Numbered from the stretch's first letter, positions 35,859 through 47,303 are shown. The stretch: DNA of 64,000 nt from Rhodoferax sp. BAB1 (GCF_013334205.1 NZ_CP054424.1:2066001-2130000); one strand, 5' to 3'. Numbers and translations: made by a program. Notes: a model not told the origin generated them from the letters alone.

Positions 35859-37553
35859 ATGGACTACCAGCCCCGCCTCGACGAGATCGGCCGCCTGCTG
35901 TTCGGTGTACTCGACGCTCCGCAGCAGCTGCAGGCCCTGCCCGCCTTTGCCGAGGTGGACGCGGCGCTGATGCAGCAGGTGCTGGAGGAAGCCGGCAAGT
36001 TCGTTGCCAGCGAGATCGCACCGCTGCAGCGCGTGGGTGACGAGGTCGGTGCGCGCTTCGAAGCCGGCCAGGTCACCATGCCGCCGGGCTTTCGCGCGGC
36101 CTACCAGGCCTTCTGGCAGGCGGGTTGGCCCGCCCTGGCCAACGCGCCCGAAGACGGTGGCCAGGGCCTGCCGGCCGTGCTGGAAGCCGTGCTCTACGAG
36201 ATGCTGAGCGCGGCCAACCATGGCTGGACCATGGCACCGGGCCTGCTGCACGGCGCCTACGAATGCCTCAGGCACCACGGCAGCGAGGAACTGAAAGCGC
36301 GTTACCTGCAGAAGATCGCCACTGGCGAGTGGCTGGCCACCATGTGCCTGACCGAGCCACAGGCCGGCAGCGACCTGGGCCTGGTGCGCACCAAGGCCCT
36401 GCCGCAGGCCGACGGCAGCTACCGTGTGAGTGGCGGCAAGATCTTCATCTCCGGCGGCGAACACGACCTGAGCGACAACATCGTGCATTTCGTGCTGGCG
36501 CGCCTGCCCGATGCACCGCCCGGGCCCAAAGGCCTGTCCCTCTTTCTCGCACCCAAGCTGCTGCCGGATGGCCGTCGCAACGGCGTGTTCTGCGAACGCA
36601 TCGAGGAAAAGATGGGCCTGCACGGCAGCCCCACCTGCGTGCTGCGCTTCGAGGACACCATGGGCTGGCTGGTGGGCGAACCCCACCGCGGCCTGAACGC
36701 CATGTTCGTCATGATGAACGCGGCCCGCCTGCACGTGGGCCTGCAGGGCATCGCCCTGCTGGAAGCCGCCTGGCAGAAGGCCAGCGCCTATGCGGCCGAA
36801 CGGCGCCAGATGCGGGCGCCCGGTGCCAGCGAGACCAGCCTGATCCAGGCGCATCCGGCCATCCAGCGCATCCTGAGCACCCAGCGTGCCTGGGTGGACG
36901 GTGGGCGCCTGCTGGCCTACCGCACGGCCATCGAGCTCGACGTCATCAAGCACCACCCCGACGCGACACGACGCGAGGCCGCACAGCGTTGGTGCAGCCT
37001 GGTCACCCCCGTGCTCAAGGCCGCCTGGACACGCCAGGGTTTCCTGGGTGCGAGCGAGTGCCTGCAGGTCTTCGGTGGCCACGGTTATGTGCGTGAATGG
37101 GGTATCGAGCAGATCGTGCGTGACGCGCGCATCACCATGATCTACGAAGGAACCAACGAGATCCAGGCCATCGACCTGCTGCTGCGCAAGGTGCTGCCCG
37201 ACGGCGGCGCGGCCCTAGGCACGCTGTTCGACGAACTCGCCGCCGACGGCCCGCTGCCGGCGGGCCTGACACAGCGCTTCGCGCAGCTGCGCCAGCTGGC
37301 CGCGCGCCTGGCCCTGGCCGCCAGTTATCGCAACGACCTGCCCTACTGGGTGGCCGACGATTTCCTGCAAGCCGTGGCCCTGACCCTGCTGGAATGGGCC
37401 GGCACGCGCATCGCCGCAGAAACCCCGCACTGGCAGGCCCCGGCGCGCGCACTGCACACCTGGGTGCTGCCGGCCTTCGCCTTGCACCTGCAGATCATCG
37501 AGCAGCAACTGGCCGAGACCGAAACCGCGGCGCCCACGCCGGCGGCGGCCTGA
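35859..37553 (+). CDS. acyl-CoA dehydrogenase (phenylpropanoyl-CoA type, inferred)
   Basis: A 564-residue flavoprotein of the long acyl-CoA dehydrogenase group with an extra C-terminal domain. CLTEPQAGSDLGLVRTKA binds FAD and substrate, and the catalytic glutamate is in IYEGTNEIQ. It starts 5 bp after the esterase stop and ends 5 bp before the MarR gene. In this operon it probably oxidises dihydroferuloyl- or phloretoyl-CoA to the unsaturated form, so that saturated phenylpropanoids enter the same route. Electrons would go to EtfAB, encoded at 49-51 kb. Confidence 0.88.
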   Translation: MDYQPRLDEIGRLLFGVLDAPQQLQALPAFAEVDAALMQQVLEEAGKFVASEIAPLQRVGDEVGARFEAGQVTMPPGFRAAYQAFWQAGWPALANAPEDGGQGLPAVLEAVLYEMLSAANHGWTMAPGLLHGAYECLRHHGSEELKARYLQKIATGEWLATMCLTEPQAGSDLGLVRTKALPQADGSYRVSGGKIFISGGEHDLSDNIVHFVLARLPDAPPGPKGLSLFLAPKLLPDGRRNGVFCERIEEKMGLHGSPTCVLRFEDTMGWLVGEPHRGLNAMFVMMNAARLHVGLQGIALLEAAWQKASAYAAERRQMRAPGASETSLIQAHPAIQRILSTQRAWVDGGRLLAYRTAIELDVIKHHPDATRREAAQRWCSLVTPVLKAAWTRQGFLGASECLQVFGGHGYVREWGIEQIVRDARITMIYEGTNEIQAIDLLLRKVLPDGGAALGTLFDELAADGPLPAGLTQRFAQLRQLAARLALAASYRNDLPYWVADDFLQAVALTLLEWAGTRIAAETPHWQAPARALHTWVLPAFALHLQIIEQQLAETETAAPTPAAA

Positions 37554-37558
37554 AGCAC

Positions 37559-38020
37559 ATGGCCAGCCGTCCAGCCGCCCCCGATACCGCCGTCGAACAG
37601 GTCGACACCAGCTACCTGGAAAGCCTGGTCGGCTACAACGCGCGGCGCGCCACGCTGGTCATCATGGACGCCTTCTTCCGCCACATGGCGGACTACGGCC
37701 TGCGCCCCGCGGATTTCTCGGTTCTCTCGCTGATCACGCACAACCCGGGGGTCACCTCGCGCCAGTTGTGCACGACGCTGAGCATCCAGCCGCCCAACCT
37801 GGTGGGCATGATCAACCAGTTGGAAAAACGCGAACTCATCACGCGCCGCCCGCATCCCAGCGACGGCCGGGCCATGGGCTTGCACCTGACAGCGACCGGC
37901 CACAAGCTGATGAAGCAGGCCGAGCTCACGGCCTCCGAACTGGAGAAGGCCGCCACGGCCAGGTTGAGTGCAGTCGAGCGCAGGCAACTCATGCAACTGC
38001 TCAGAAAAATCTACATTTGA
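37559..38020 (+). CDS. MarR-family regulator of the hydroxycinnamate operon
   Basis: A 153-residue winged-helix protein. The helix-turn-helix is in VTSRQLCTTLSIQPPNLVGMI (about 67-87) and the wing in RRPHPSDGRAMGLHLT. The start at 37559 follows the dehydrogenase by 5 bp, so it is the last gene of the operon. CouR and FerR/FerC-type MarR proteins repress such operons and are released by the hydroxycinnamoyl-CoA. The inverted repeat at 25694-25712 is the likely operator, which would make a negative feedback loop. Confidence 0.9.
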   Translation: MASRPAAPDTAVEQVDTSYLESLVGYNARRATLVIMDAFFRHMADYGLRPADFSVLSLITHNPGVTSRQLCTTLSIQPPNLVGMINQLEKRELITRRPHPSDGRAMGLHLTATGHKLMKQAELTASELEKAATARLSAVERRQLMQLLRKIYI

Positions 38021-38219
38021 CGCAATTTTTCACACTTGCCGTCTGAGCACCGGCCGTCAGGGTAGATACGGGGGCCCCTATCAGCTATTAATCTTGTAGC
38101 AGTCCGGATTCTGCGATATAGTCCGCCTTCGCCTCGTCTGCTTGCCGGTCTGCCGGCTGCGACAGGCACAGGGAGGGTGCACCGGGCCATGGACCCGGTG
38201 CTTCAAGGAGTGCTGTTGA

Positions 38220-38531
38220 ATGAGCTACAAGGAAAATGCCGCCATTGGTCAGCTGCTGGCTCTGCTGGAGTCGCGCTACGCCATCCGCGTGCTATGGGCC
38301 CTGCGCGACGGCCATGCCCAGACCTTCCGCCTGCTGCAGGACAGTGTCGGCGGTATCACTCCCAACACCCTGAACACCCGCATCAAGGAACTGCGCGAGG
38401 CCGGCCTGCTCAACCACGGCAGTGAGGGCTACCTGCTCACCAGCAGCGGCACCGAACTGACCCGCCGCCTGGGTGAACTGCCCGCCTTTGCCAGCAAATG
38501 GGTGGCCAGCCAGGCCCGCAAAGCGCGCTGA
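38220..38531 (+). CDS. HxlR-type winged-helix regulator
   Basis: A 103-residue DNA-binding protein. The pattern LLESRYAIRVLWALRDGHAQ, TPNTLNTRIKELREAGLL, then a short wing and LTRRLGELPAFASKW, is that of HxlR-family regulators. Usual members carry a redox cysteine near the N-terminus; none is seen here. A good AAGGAG site lies 9 bp before the start. The 199-bp gap upstream is AT-richer than its surroundings and probably holds the promoter. The target is unknown. Confidence 0.85.
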   Translation: MSYKENAAIGQLLALLESRYAIRVLWALRDGHAQTFRLLQDSVGGITPNTLNTRIKELREAGLLNHGSEGYLLTSSGTELTRRLGELPAFASKWVASQARKAR

Positions 38532-38658
38532 GCCCCGGCACCGGCGGCTGCGCGGCCGGATCGTTCCCAACTGGCATAATTCGCCCTTCGCCTTGCTGGC
38601 GTGCGGGCCTGCGGCCGGCACCGTCAGCTATCAAATAAATAGCAACAAGGACAGCGCC

Positions 38659-39017
38659 ATGGCCATGACCACCACCCCCTCCGGCCTTCAGTACGAAGAC
38701 ACCGCTGCCGGCACCGGCGCCGAAGCCAAAAGCGGCCAGGACGTGACCGTGCACTACACCGGCTGGCTCTACACCAATGGCGTGCAGGGCGCCAAGTTCG
38801 ACTCCAGCAAGGACCGCAACGACCCCTTCCAGTTCTCCCTGGGCGCCGGCATGGTGATCCGCGGCTGGGACGAAGGCGTGGCCGGCATGAAGATCGGCGG
38901 CACCCGCACCCTCATCATCCCCGCCAGCCTGGGTTATGGTGCCCGTGGCGCCGGCGGCGTGATCCCCCCAACGCCACCCTGAAGTTCGAAGTCGAGCTGC
39001 TGGCCCTGGCCGACTGA
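38659..39017 (+). pseudogene. FKBP-type peptidyl-prolyl isomerase with C-terminal frameshift
   Basis: As read, the frame encodes 107 residues and stops at 38982. It matches single-domain FKBPs from start to GAGGVIPP. The expected final strand ([15 protein letters not shown]) is encoded in the next frame, up to a stop at 39017. One extra C in the run of six C residues at 38964-38969 would restore a normal protein of 119 residues. FKBP active-site residues upstream (YTGW, F-S-L, VI-GWDEG, Y at LGYG) are intact. It is either a sequencing error in a homopolymer, phase variation, or a recent mutation that removes the last core strand. Confidence 0.85.
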
Positions 39018-39062
39018 AGCCCCCCGCCTCTGGCGGGCATCGCCCCCGGACGCCAGGTCGCC

Positions 39063-39090
39063 CTTGAAATGGCGGGCACTGCCCCCATTT
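39063..39090 (+). promoter_or_regulatory. sigma-32 heat-shock promoter for grpE-dnaK-dnaJ
   Basis: The -35 CTTGAAA (39063-39069) and -10 CCCCATTT (39083-39090), separated by 13 bp, match the heat-shock consensus almost perfectly. The grpE start lies 36 bp further on. Confidence 0.9.
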
Positions 39091-39126
39091 CGGCGTCTGG
39101 CACCCATTTCACTTCCGTTCAAACGC

Positions 39127-39657
39127 ATGTCCGACACGCAACCCACCTCTGCCCCTGCCGACGAGCAAGGCGGCACCGCCCCTCTGGCCGACCTGCTGGC
39201 CCAGACCCAGGCCGAACTGGCCGAACTCAAGGCCAAAAGCGCCGAACTGGCCGACCAGTTCCTGCGCGCCAAGGCCGAGGCCGAGAACGCCCGCCGCCGC
39301 GCCGAGGAAGACATCAGCAAGGCCCGCAAGTTTGCCGTGGAAAGTTTTGCCGACAGCCTGCTGCCGGTGACCGACAGCCTGGAAGCCGGCCTGACCATCA
39401 AGGACGCCAGCCCCGAGCAGATCCGCGAAGGCGCCGAAGCCACCCTGCGCCAGCTCACGGCCGCACTGGAGCGCAACAAGGTCATCGCCATCAACCCGGC
39501 TCCGGGCACCCGGTTCGATCCGCACCAGCACCAGGCCATCAGCGTGGTGCCGGCCGACCAGGAAGCCAATACCGTGGTCAGCGTGCTGCAAAAGGGCTAC
39601 ACCATCGCCGAGCGCGTGCTGCGCCCGGCCCTGGTGACCGTGACCGCCCCCAAGTAA
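39127..39657 (+). CDS. grpE: nucleotide exchange factor GrpE
   Basis: A 176-residue cochaperone that releases ADP from DnaK. A long N-terminal coiled coil (residues about 25-85, heptads rich in A, L, E and K) is followed by the beta domain with [12 protein letters not shown]. The start ATG at 39127 is preferred over one 63 bp upstream, which would lie inside the heat-shock promoter. dnaK follows after 75 bp. Confidence 0.96.
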   Translation: MSDTQPTSAPADEQGGTAPLADLLAQTQAELAELKAKSAELADQFLRAKAEAENARRRAEEDISKARKFAVESFADSLLPVTDSLEAGLTIKDASPEQIREGAEATLRQLTAALERNKVIAINPAPGTRFDPHQHQAISVVPADQEANTVVSVLQKGYTIAERVLRPALVTVTAPK

Positions 39658-39732
39658 GCACTGGCCTTGAAACCGGCGAAGTTATCCACAAGTACAGCGC
39701 ATCCGAATTTCCAAGCATCTCAGGAGTAAGAC

Positions 39733-41667
<1,935 letters not shown>

Positions 41668-41760
41668 TCTCGGACGCCTAACGCCGCCTCAACTCGCCGC
41701 GTTCGACACTTGCCCTGCGGTAAGGTCAACGCGGCGTTCCTGCTCTAGAACTTAACGAAT

Positions 41761-42900
41761 ATGGCCACCAAAAGAGACTTTTACGAAATCCTCGGCGTCC
41801 CCAAGAACGCCTCCGAGGAAGAGATCAAGAAAGCCTATCGCAAGCTCGCGATGAAGCATCACCCTGACCGCAACCAGGGGGACAGCGCCAAGGTGGCCGA
41901 GGAAAAATTCAAGGAGGCCAAGGAGGCCTACGAGATGCTTTCCGATGCGCAGAAGCGCGCGGCCTACGACCAGTACGGCCATGCCGGCGTCGACCCCAAT
42001 ATGCGCGGCGGCGCGGGTGGCGACTTTGGCGGCGGCTTTGCCGAGGCCTTCGGCGACATCTTCGGCGACATGTTCGGCCAGCAACGCGGTGGGCGCGGGG
42101 CCGGCGGCCGCCAGGTCTACCGCGGCAGCGACCTGAGCTACGCCATGGAGATCACGCTGGAGGAAGCGGCGCGCGGCAAGGACGCGCAGATCCGCATCCC
42201 CAGTTGGGACAACTGCGGCACCTGCCAGGGCAGCGGCGCCAAGCCGGGTACCCAGGTCAAGGCCTGCAGCACCTGCCACGGTTCGGGCTCGGTGCAGATG
42301 CGCCAGGGTTTCTTCAGCGTGCAGCAGACCTGCCCGCACTGCCACGGCACCGGCAAGATCATCCCCGAGCCCTGCACCAGCTGCCAGGGCCAGGGCCGCA
42401 TCAAGCGCCAGAAGACGCTGGAAGTGAAGATCCCCGCCGGCATCGACGACGGCATGCGCATCCGCAGCGCCGGCAACGGCGAGCCGGGCATGAACGGCGG
42501 CCCGCCGGGTGACCTCTACATCGAGATCCGCCTGCGCAAGCACGACATCTTCGAGCGCGACGGCGACGACCTGCATTGCGCGGTGCCCATCAGCTTTGTC
42601 ACCGCGGCACTGGGCGGCGAGATCGAGGTGCCCACCCTGCAGGGCAAGGCCGCCATCGACATCCCCGAAGGCACCCAGACCGGCAAGCAGTTCCGCCTGC
42701 GCGGCAAGGGCATCAAGGGCGTGCGCGCCAGCTACCCCGGCGACCTGTACTGCCACATCACGGTGGAGACGCCGGTCAAGCTCACCGAGCACCAGCGCAA
42801 GCTGCTGCGCGAGCTGGGCGAATCCCTGCAAAAGGGCGGCGCCAAGCATTCGCCGGGTGAAGGCAGCTGGGCCGACCGGCTCAAGAGCTTCTTCAGCTGA
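41761..42900 (+). CDS. dnaJ: chaperone DnaJ (Hsp40)
   Basis: A 379-residue J-protein. The J-domain has HPD (KHHPDRNQ) near residue 33, followed by a G/F-rich region. The zinc domain has four CxxCxGxG repeats ([32 protein letters not shown]), and the C-terminal substrate-binding domain is complete. It is the last gene of the heat-shock operon and is followed by a strong terminator. The 93-bp gap after dnaK has an AACGCCGC/GCGGCGTT dyad that may balance expression. Confidence 0.98.
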   Translation: MATKRDFYEILGVPKNASEEEIKKAYRKLAMKHHPDRNQGDSAKVAEEKFKEAKEAYEMLSDAQKRAAYDQYGHAGVDPNMRGGAGGDFGGGFAEAFGDIFGDMFGQQRGGRGAGGRQVYRGSDLSYAMEITLEEAARGKDAQIRIPSWDNCGTCQGSGAKPGTQVKACSTCHGSGSVQMRQGFFSVQQTCPHCHGTGKIIPEPCTSCQGQGRIKRQKTLEVKIPAGIDDGMRIRSAGNGEPGMNGGPPGDLYIEIRLRKHDIFERDGDDLHCAVPISFVTAALGGEIEVPTLQGKAAIDIPEGTQTGKQFRLRGKGIKGVRASYPGDLYCHITVETPVKLTEHQRKLLRELGESLQKGGAKHSPGEGSWADRLKSFFS

Positions 42901-42922
42901 AGCCTGGTTTCCGTCCGATCCC

Positions 42923-42957
42923 AAGCCGCAAGGGCCTCAGCCCTTGCGGCTTTTTTT
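42923..42957 (+). terminator. rho-independent terminator after dnaJ
   Basis: AGCCGCAAGGGC-CTCA-GCCCTTGCGGCT forms a perfect 12-bp stem with a run of seven T residues, 23 bp after the dnaJ stop. It ends the grpE-dnaK-dnaJ transcript. Confidence 0.93.
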
Positions 42958-43002
42958 GATCTGCATCTAGAAGCGGCCTCGGCGCGGGACTAACATGCGC
43001 CC

Positions 43003-44367
43003 ATGAGCGTTTCCATCACCTTCCTCGGCGGTGCCAGCACGGTCACCGGCTCCAAATACCTGGTGCGCCATGGCGCGCAAACCCTGCTGGTGGACTGCGG
43101 ACTGTTCCAGGGCTACAAACAACTGCGCCTGCGCAACTGGACACCGCTGCCCGTCGCCCCCGACCAGATCAACGCCGTCATCCTCACGCACGCCCACCTG
43201 GACCACAGCGGCTACCTGCCGCTGCTGGCGCGCGAAGGCTACGGCGGCAAAGTCCACGCCACGCGCGGCACGCGCGACCTGTGCGCCATCCTGCTGCCCG
43301 ACAGCGGCCACATCCAGGAAGAGGATGCGGCCTTTGCCAACCGCCACGGTTTCTCCAAGCACGCGCCGGCCCTGCCCCTGTACACCCGCAAGGATGCGCT
43401 GGCCTGCCTGAAGCAGATCAAGGCGCATGACTTCAGCCACAGCTTCGAGCCCATCGCCGGCTGGCATGCCACCTTCTTGCGTGCCGGCCACATCCTGGGT
43501 GCCGCCAGCCTGCTGCTGGAAGTGGCGGGGCGGCGCATCCTCTTCTCGGGCGACCTGGGCCGTACCGATGACTTCCTGATGAACCCGCCGGACCGCGCCC
43601 CGGCAGCGGACACGGTGGTGATCGAATCGACCTACGGCGACCGCACCCATCCGAAAGAAGACGTGCTGGCCGAACTCGGGCCCGCCCTGCATCGCCTGGC
43701 CGGGCGTGGCGGGGTCGCGGTGATCCCGGTCTTCGCCGTTGGCCGCGCGCAGGAAATCCTGCATGCCATTGACGAGCTCAAGGTGCGCGGCGAGATCCCC
43801 AAGAACCTGCCGGTCTTCCTGGACAGCCCCATGGCCATCCACACCACCGACCTTTTCGACAACTACATGGACGAACACCGGCTCAGCAGCAAGCAGGTCC
43901 AGGCCCTCACGCGCTGCGCCACCATGGTCAACACACCGGACGAATCCAAGGCCCTGGCACGCCGCCACGGCCCCATGGTGATCCTCGCCGCCAGCGGCAT
44001 GGCCACGGGCGGGCGCGTGCTGCACCACCTGGCGCTGTATGCCGGCAGCCACCGCAACATGATCGTGCTCACCGGCTTCCAGTCGCCCGGCACGCGCGGT
44101 GCCACCCTGGCCTCGGGTGCACCCTCGGTACGCATCCACGGCAAGGACGTCAGTGTGGGCGCCGAGATCGTGCAACTGCAATCGGCCTCGGCGCACGCCG
44201 ATGCGCCGCAGCTCATGGCCTGGCTGGGCACCCTGCCCACCGCCCCCTCGCAGGTCTATATCGTGCATGGCGAGAGCGGCGCCTCGGATGCGCTGCGCCA
44301 GCAGGTCGAACACGGGCTGGGCTGGCGGGCGCTGGTGCCTGAGCACGGGGCGACGTGGCCCGTTTGA
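43003..44367 (+). CDS. beta-CASP metallo-beta-lactamase RNase-like protein
   Basis: A 454-residue protein of the CPSF73/YsxB-like group of RNA-processing MBL enzymes. The metal motif THAHLDH is at 62-68, the beta-CASP motif region has ESTYGDRTHP, then SGMATGGRVLHH, and the C-terminal RMMBL part has SASAHADAPQL. It should cut or trim RNA in the cytosol, but bacterial members of this branch are little studied. It is a single gene after the dnaJ terminator. Confidence 0.9.
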   Translation: MSVSITFLGGASTVTGSKYLVRHGAQTLLVDCGLFQGYKQLRLRNWTPLPVAPDQINAVILTHAHLDHSGYLPLLAREGYGGKVHATRGTRDLCAILLPDSGHIQEEDAAFANRHGFSKHAPALPLYTRKDALACLKQIKAHDFSHSFEPIAGWHATFLRAGHILGAASLLLEVAGRRILFSGDLGRTDDFLMNPPDRAPAADTVVIESTYGDRTHPKEDVLAELGPALHRLAGRGGVAVIPVFAVGRAQEILHAIDELKVRGEIPKNLPVFLDSPMAIHTTDLFDNYMDEHRLSSKQVQALTRCATMVNTPDESKALARRHGPMVILAASGMATGGRVLHHLALYAGSHRNMIVLTGFQSPGTRGATLASGAPSVRIHGKDVSVGAEIVQLQSASAHADAPQLMAWLGTLPTAPSQVYIVHGESGASDALRQQVEHGLGWRALVPEHGATWPV

Positions 44368-44516
44368 AGCCGGACCGCCCCCGTCATCGCATCGCGCCAC
44401 CCGTATCCAGGCAAAACCATCCCGTAGGGGACGTCCAGCCCGCCCCACACTGCCCGGTTCACGCAGGGTTACCCCCTGTTACGTCACTGCACAGCAATCG
44501 GTCAGAATGGCGCTCC

Positions 44517-45167
44517 ATGAGTCTGCGGCTCTTCCACATCACCGAATTCGCCAACTCCATGCTCACGCCTGCCGAGCAGCGTGAGGCCCGGCATCCGGCG
44601 CTATTGCTTTTGCTGGCCAGCCTCTGGCTGGCGCTGGCAGGCAATACGCCGCTGTGGCGCGAACTGGCGCGGCTGCCCATGGACGCCGGCAGCTTCGTCT
44701 GGATCACCCTGTGTTTTGCCCTGCTCATCACGGCGGCGCTGGGCCTGCTGCTGAGCCTGCTGAACTGGCCCTGGCTGCTCAAGGGCGTCATCACCGTGCT
44801 GCTCTGGCTGGCCGCGCTCAACTCCGTGCTGCTCTGGTCCGGCCAGGCCTACCTGAGTGCCAGCGCCGTGCCGCAAGGCCTGTCCGCCGTGCTGGGCCAG
44901 CTGCGGGCCCCACCGCTGTGGCAGGTGGGGCTGGTGTTTGCCGCACTGGCCCTGGCGCCCTCGCTCTGGCTCTGGCAGCTCAGCCTGCGCCGTATCGCCC
45001 CGCCCATCCGCCTGCCGCAGAACCTGCTGCTGGCCCTGCTCTTCACCGGCCTGCTGGCGGCTGTCTGGTTTGCCGGACGCAACGCCCTGCTGCCCCTGCT
45101 GCAGGACCAGCCCCGCTGGCTCGAACTGGTAAGCCCCTTCAACACCCTGCTGAGCCTGCGCCGCTGA
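44517..45167 (+). CDS. membrane protein: EptA-like N-terminal domain only
   Basis: A 216-residue integral membrane protein with about five hydrophobic spans. NTPLWRELARL near the first span and LELVSPFNTLLSLRR at the end resemble the membrane domain (PF08019) of phosphoethanolamine transferases such as EptA. The catalytic sulfatase-like domain that should follow is absent: the next 99 bp are intergenic and then a different gene starts. The start ATG is at 44517. It may be a truncated gene or a free-standing membrane domain with another role. Confidence 0.7.
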   Translation: MSLRLFHITEFANSMLTPAEQREARHPALLLLLASLWLALAGNTPLWRELARLPMDAGSFVWITLCFALLITAALGLLLSLLNWPWLLKGVITVLLWLAALNSVLLWSGQAYLSASAVPQGLSAVLGQLRAPPLWQVGLVFAALALAPSLWLWQLSLRRIAPPIRLPQNLLLALLFTGLLAAVWFAGRNALLPLLQDQPRWLELVSPFNTLLSLRR

Positions 45168-45266
45168 AACCGCCGCCGGCCTGCTCTTGCCAGCAAGCGG
45201 GCTTTCGTTATGATGGGCCGCGCGCCCTGGCACCGGTGGCCACAAGCGGTCGCGAAGGAGGCGAGC

Positions 45267-46223
45267 GTGGAACCCGCGACACAAGACACAAAGTCCAGCA
45301 ACAAGGACTCGGCTGATTTCCAGTCCCGGCTGATCAAGGCCATCTACGACACCTCGCCCGACGGCATCCTGGTCGTCGACGCGCAGGGCATGGTGGTGGC
45401 CCACAACCGCCAGTTCCTGCAACTCTGGGACATCGCCACCAGCCAGTTGCACATGAAGGCCGACGGTACGGCCATCGGGGAGTCGGACGCGCCGCTGCTG
45501 GCCGAAGTAGTGGCCCGGGTGCAGAACCCGGCCGCCTTCCTGGAACGGGTGCGCGAGCTCTATGACAACCCGCAGCTGGACGACCACTGCGAGATCGAAC
45601 TCAAGGACGGGCGCACGCTGGAGCGGCATTCCACCGTGCTGCGCGGTGAGCAGGAGCAATACCTCGGGCGTGTCTGGTTCTTCCGCGACATCACGGCCCA
45701 GAAAAAGCACGAAGCCGCACTGATCCAGCTGGCCCGCCACGACCCGCTGACCGGCACGGCCAACCGGCGTTATTTCTTCGAGCGCGCCGAGCAGGAGTTC
45801 ATGCGCAGCCGCCGTTACCAGGCGCCGCTGTCCATCGCCCTGATCGACGTGGACCACTTCAAGCACATCAACGACCAGTACGGCCACGCCACCGGGGACG
45901 AGGTGCTCAAGCTGCTGAGCGAGAAGATAACGGCGCTGCTGCGCGAAAGCGATCTGCTGGCGCGCATCGGCGGCGAGGAGTTCGCCATCCTCATGCCCAG
46001 CACCGGCCTGGCCGGTGCGGCGCTGATGGCGGAGCGCCTGCGCATGACCATCGCCGAGGAAGCCAGCCCGGTGGCCGGGTTGATGCTGCACCTGCGCTTC
46101 AGCGCCGGCGTCACCCAGCTCAAGGCCCAGGACCAGTCCATCGAGGACTGCCTGCGCCGTGCCGACGAAGCCATGTACAAGGCCAAACAGGCCGGGCGCG
46201 ACCGCGTCGAAGCCTGCGCCTGA
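45267..46223 (+). CDS. PAS-GGDEF diguanylate cyclase
   Basis: A 318-residue signalling protein. A PAS domain (about 20-148; AIYDTSPDGILVVDAQGMVVA) is followed by a GGDEF domain with active site GGEEF (235-239) and inhibitory I-site RESD (226-229), so it should make cyclic di-GMP. I choose the GTG at 45267 because a very strong ribosome site GAAGGAGG (45254-45261) lies 5 bases before it; the ATG at 45210 has none and adds residues not related to PAS. There are no membrane spans, so it senses a cytosolic cue. Confidence 0.88.
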   Translation: MEPATQDTKSSNKDSADFQSRLIKAIYDTSPDGILVVDAQGMVVAHNRQFLQLWDIATSQLHMKADGTAIGESDAPLLAEVVARVQNPAAFLERVRELYDNPQLDDHCEIELKDGRTLERHSTVLRGEQEQYLGRVWFFRDITAQKKHEAALIQLARHDPLTGTANRRYFFERAEQEFMRSRRYQAPLSIALIDVDHFKHINDQYGHATGDEVLKLLSEKITALLRESDLLARIGGEEFAILMPSTGLAGAALMAERLRMTIAEEASPVAGLMLHLRFSAGVTQLKAQDQSIEDCLRRADEAMYKAKQAGRDRVEACA

Positions 46224-46238
46224 GCGGCGACGGCGGCT

Positions 46239-47207
46239 TCAAACCCCGGCCGAGACGGCCAGCAGGCGCTCACGCGCGGCACGGTACTCGCGCCGCAGCT
46301 GCTCGATGAACTCAGCGGCACCCTGCACCTGGGTGATGGCGCCTATGCCCTGGCCCGAACCCCAGATGTCCTTCCAGGCCTTCTTCGCATCACCGCCAAA
46401 GTTCATCGTGCTGGGGTCGCTCTCGGGCAGCTTGTCCGGGTCCAGGCCGGCGGCGCGGATGCTGGGTGCCAGGTAGTTGCCGTGCACGCCGGTGAAGAGG
46501 TTGCTGTAGACGATGTCGTCCGAGCTGCCTTCGACGATGGCCTGTTTGTAGGCCTCGACCGCGCGGGCCTCGTGGGTGGCGATAAAGGCCGTGCCCATGT
46601 AGGCGAAGTCCGCCCCCATGGCCTGCGCCGCCAGCACGGAAGCGCCGGTGCTTATCGACCCGCTAAGCGCCAGCGGGCCGTCGAACCACTGGCGGATTTC
46701 CTGCACCAGGGCAAAGGGGCTCTTCACGCCCGCGTGGCCGCCGGCACCGGCCGCGACGGCGATCAGGCCGTCGGCGCCCTTTTCGATGGCCTTGTGCGCG
46801 AACCTGTTGTTGATGATGTCGTGCAGCACCACGCCGCCGTAGCTGTGCGCGGCCTGGTTGATCTCTTCGCGCGCACCCAGCGAGGTGATGATGACCGGCA
46901 CCTTGTACTTCACGCACAGGGCCATGTCGTGCTCGAGCCGGTCATTGGACTTGTGCACGATCTGGTTGATGGCAAAGGGCGCGGCCGGACGATCCGGGTG
47001 CGCCTTGTTGTGCGCGGCCAGCGCCTCGGTGATCTCGGCCAGCCACTCGTCGAGCTGCGCGGCCGGGCGCGCGTTGAGCGCGGGCATGGAGCCGACCACG
47101 CCCGCGATGCACTGGGCAATCACCAGCTTGGGGTTGCTGATGATGAACAGCGGCGAGCCGATGATGGGCAGAGGCAGGTTTTGCAGAGTGGCGGGTAGCT
47201 TGGACAT
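46239..47207 (-). CDS. nitronate monooxygenase / FMN-dependent 2-nitropropane dioxygenase-like
   Basis: A 322-residue TIM-barrel flavoprotein. GSPLFIISNPKLVIAQCIAG at the start, AAGAGGHAG and GSISTGASVLAAQAMGADFAYMGTAF bind FMN. It may oxidise nitronates such as propionate-3-nitronate, or act as another NAD(P)H-linked flavin enzyme. The start at 47207 has a GGAGA site. It converges with the PAS-GGDEF gene, 15 bp away, and lies downstream of the acyl-CoA dehydrogenase gene on the same strand, which is common in beta-oxidation loci. Confidence 0.88.
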   Translation of the reverse strand: MSKLPATLQNLPLPIIGSPLFIISNPKLVIAQCIAGVVGSMPALNARPAAQLDEWLAEITEALAAHNKAHPDRPAAPFAINQIVHKSNDRLEHDMALCVKYKVPVIITSLGAREEINQAAHSYGGVVLHDIINNRFAHKAIEKGADGLIAVAAGAGGHAGVKSPFALVQEIRQWFDGPLALSGSISTGASVLAAQAMGADFAYMGTAFIATHEARAVEAYKQAIVEGSSDDIVYSNLFTGVHGNYLAPSIRAAGLDPDKLPESDPSTMNFGGDAKKAWKDIWGSGQGIGAITQVQGAAEFIEQLRREYRAARERLLAVSAGV

Positions 47208-47303
47208 CGTGTCTCCGGGGGGAATGCTGACATTCTCAGGAAAAACGGCTGCCGTCGATGGCAATCGAGCGACAGCCGGATAGCTATCAATTCAATAGCA
47301 AAA

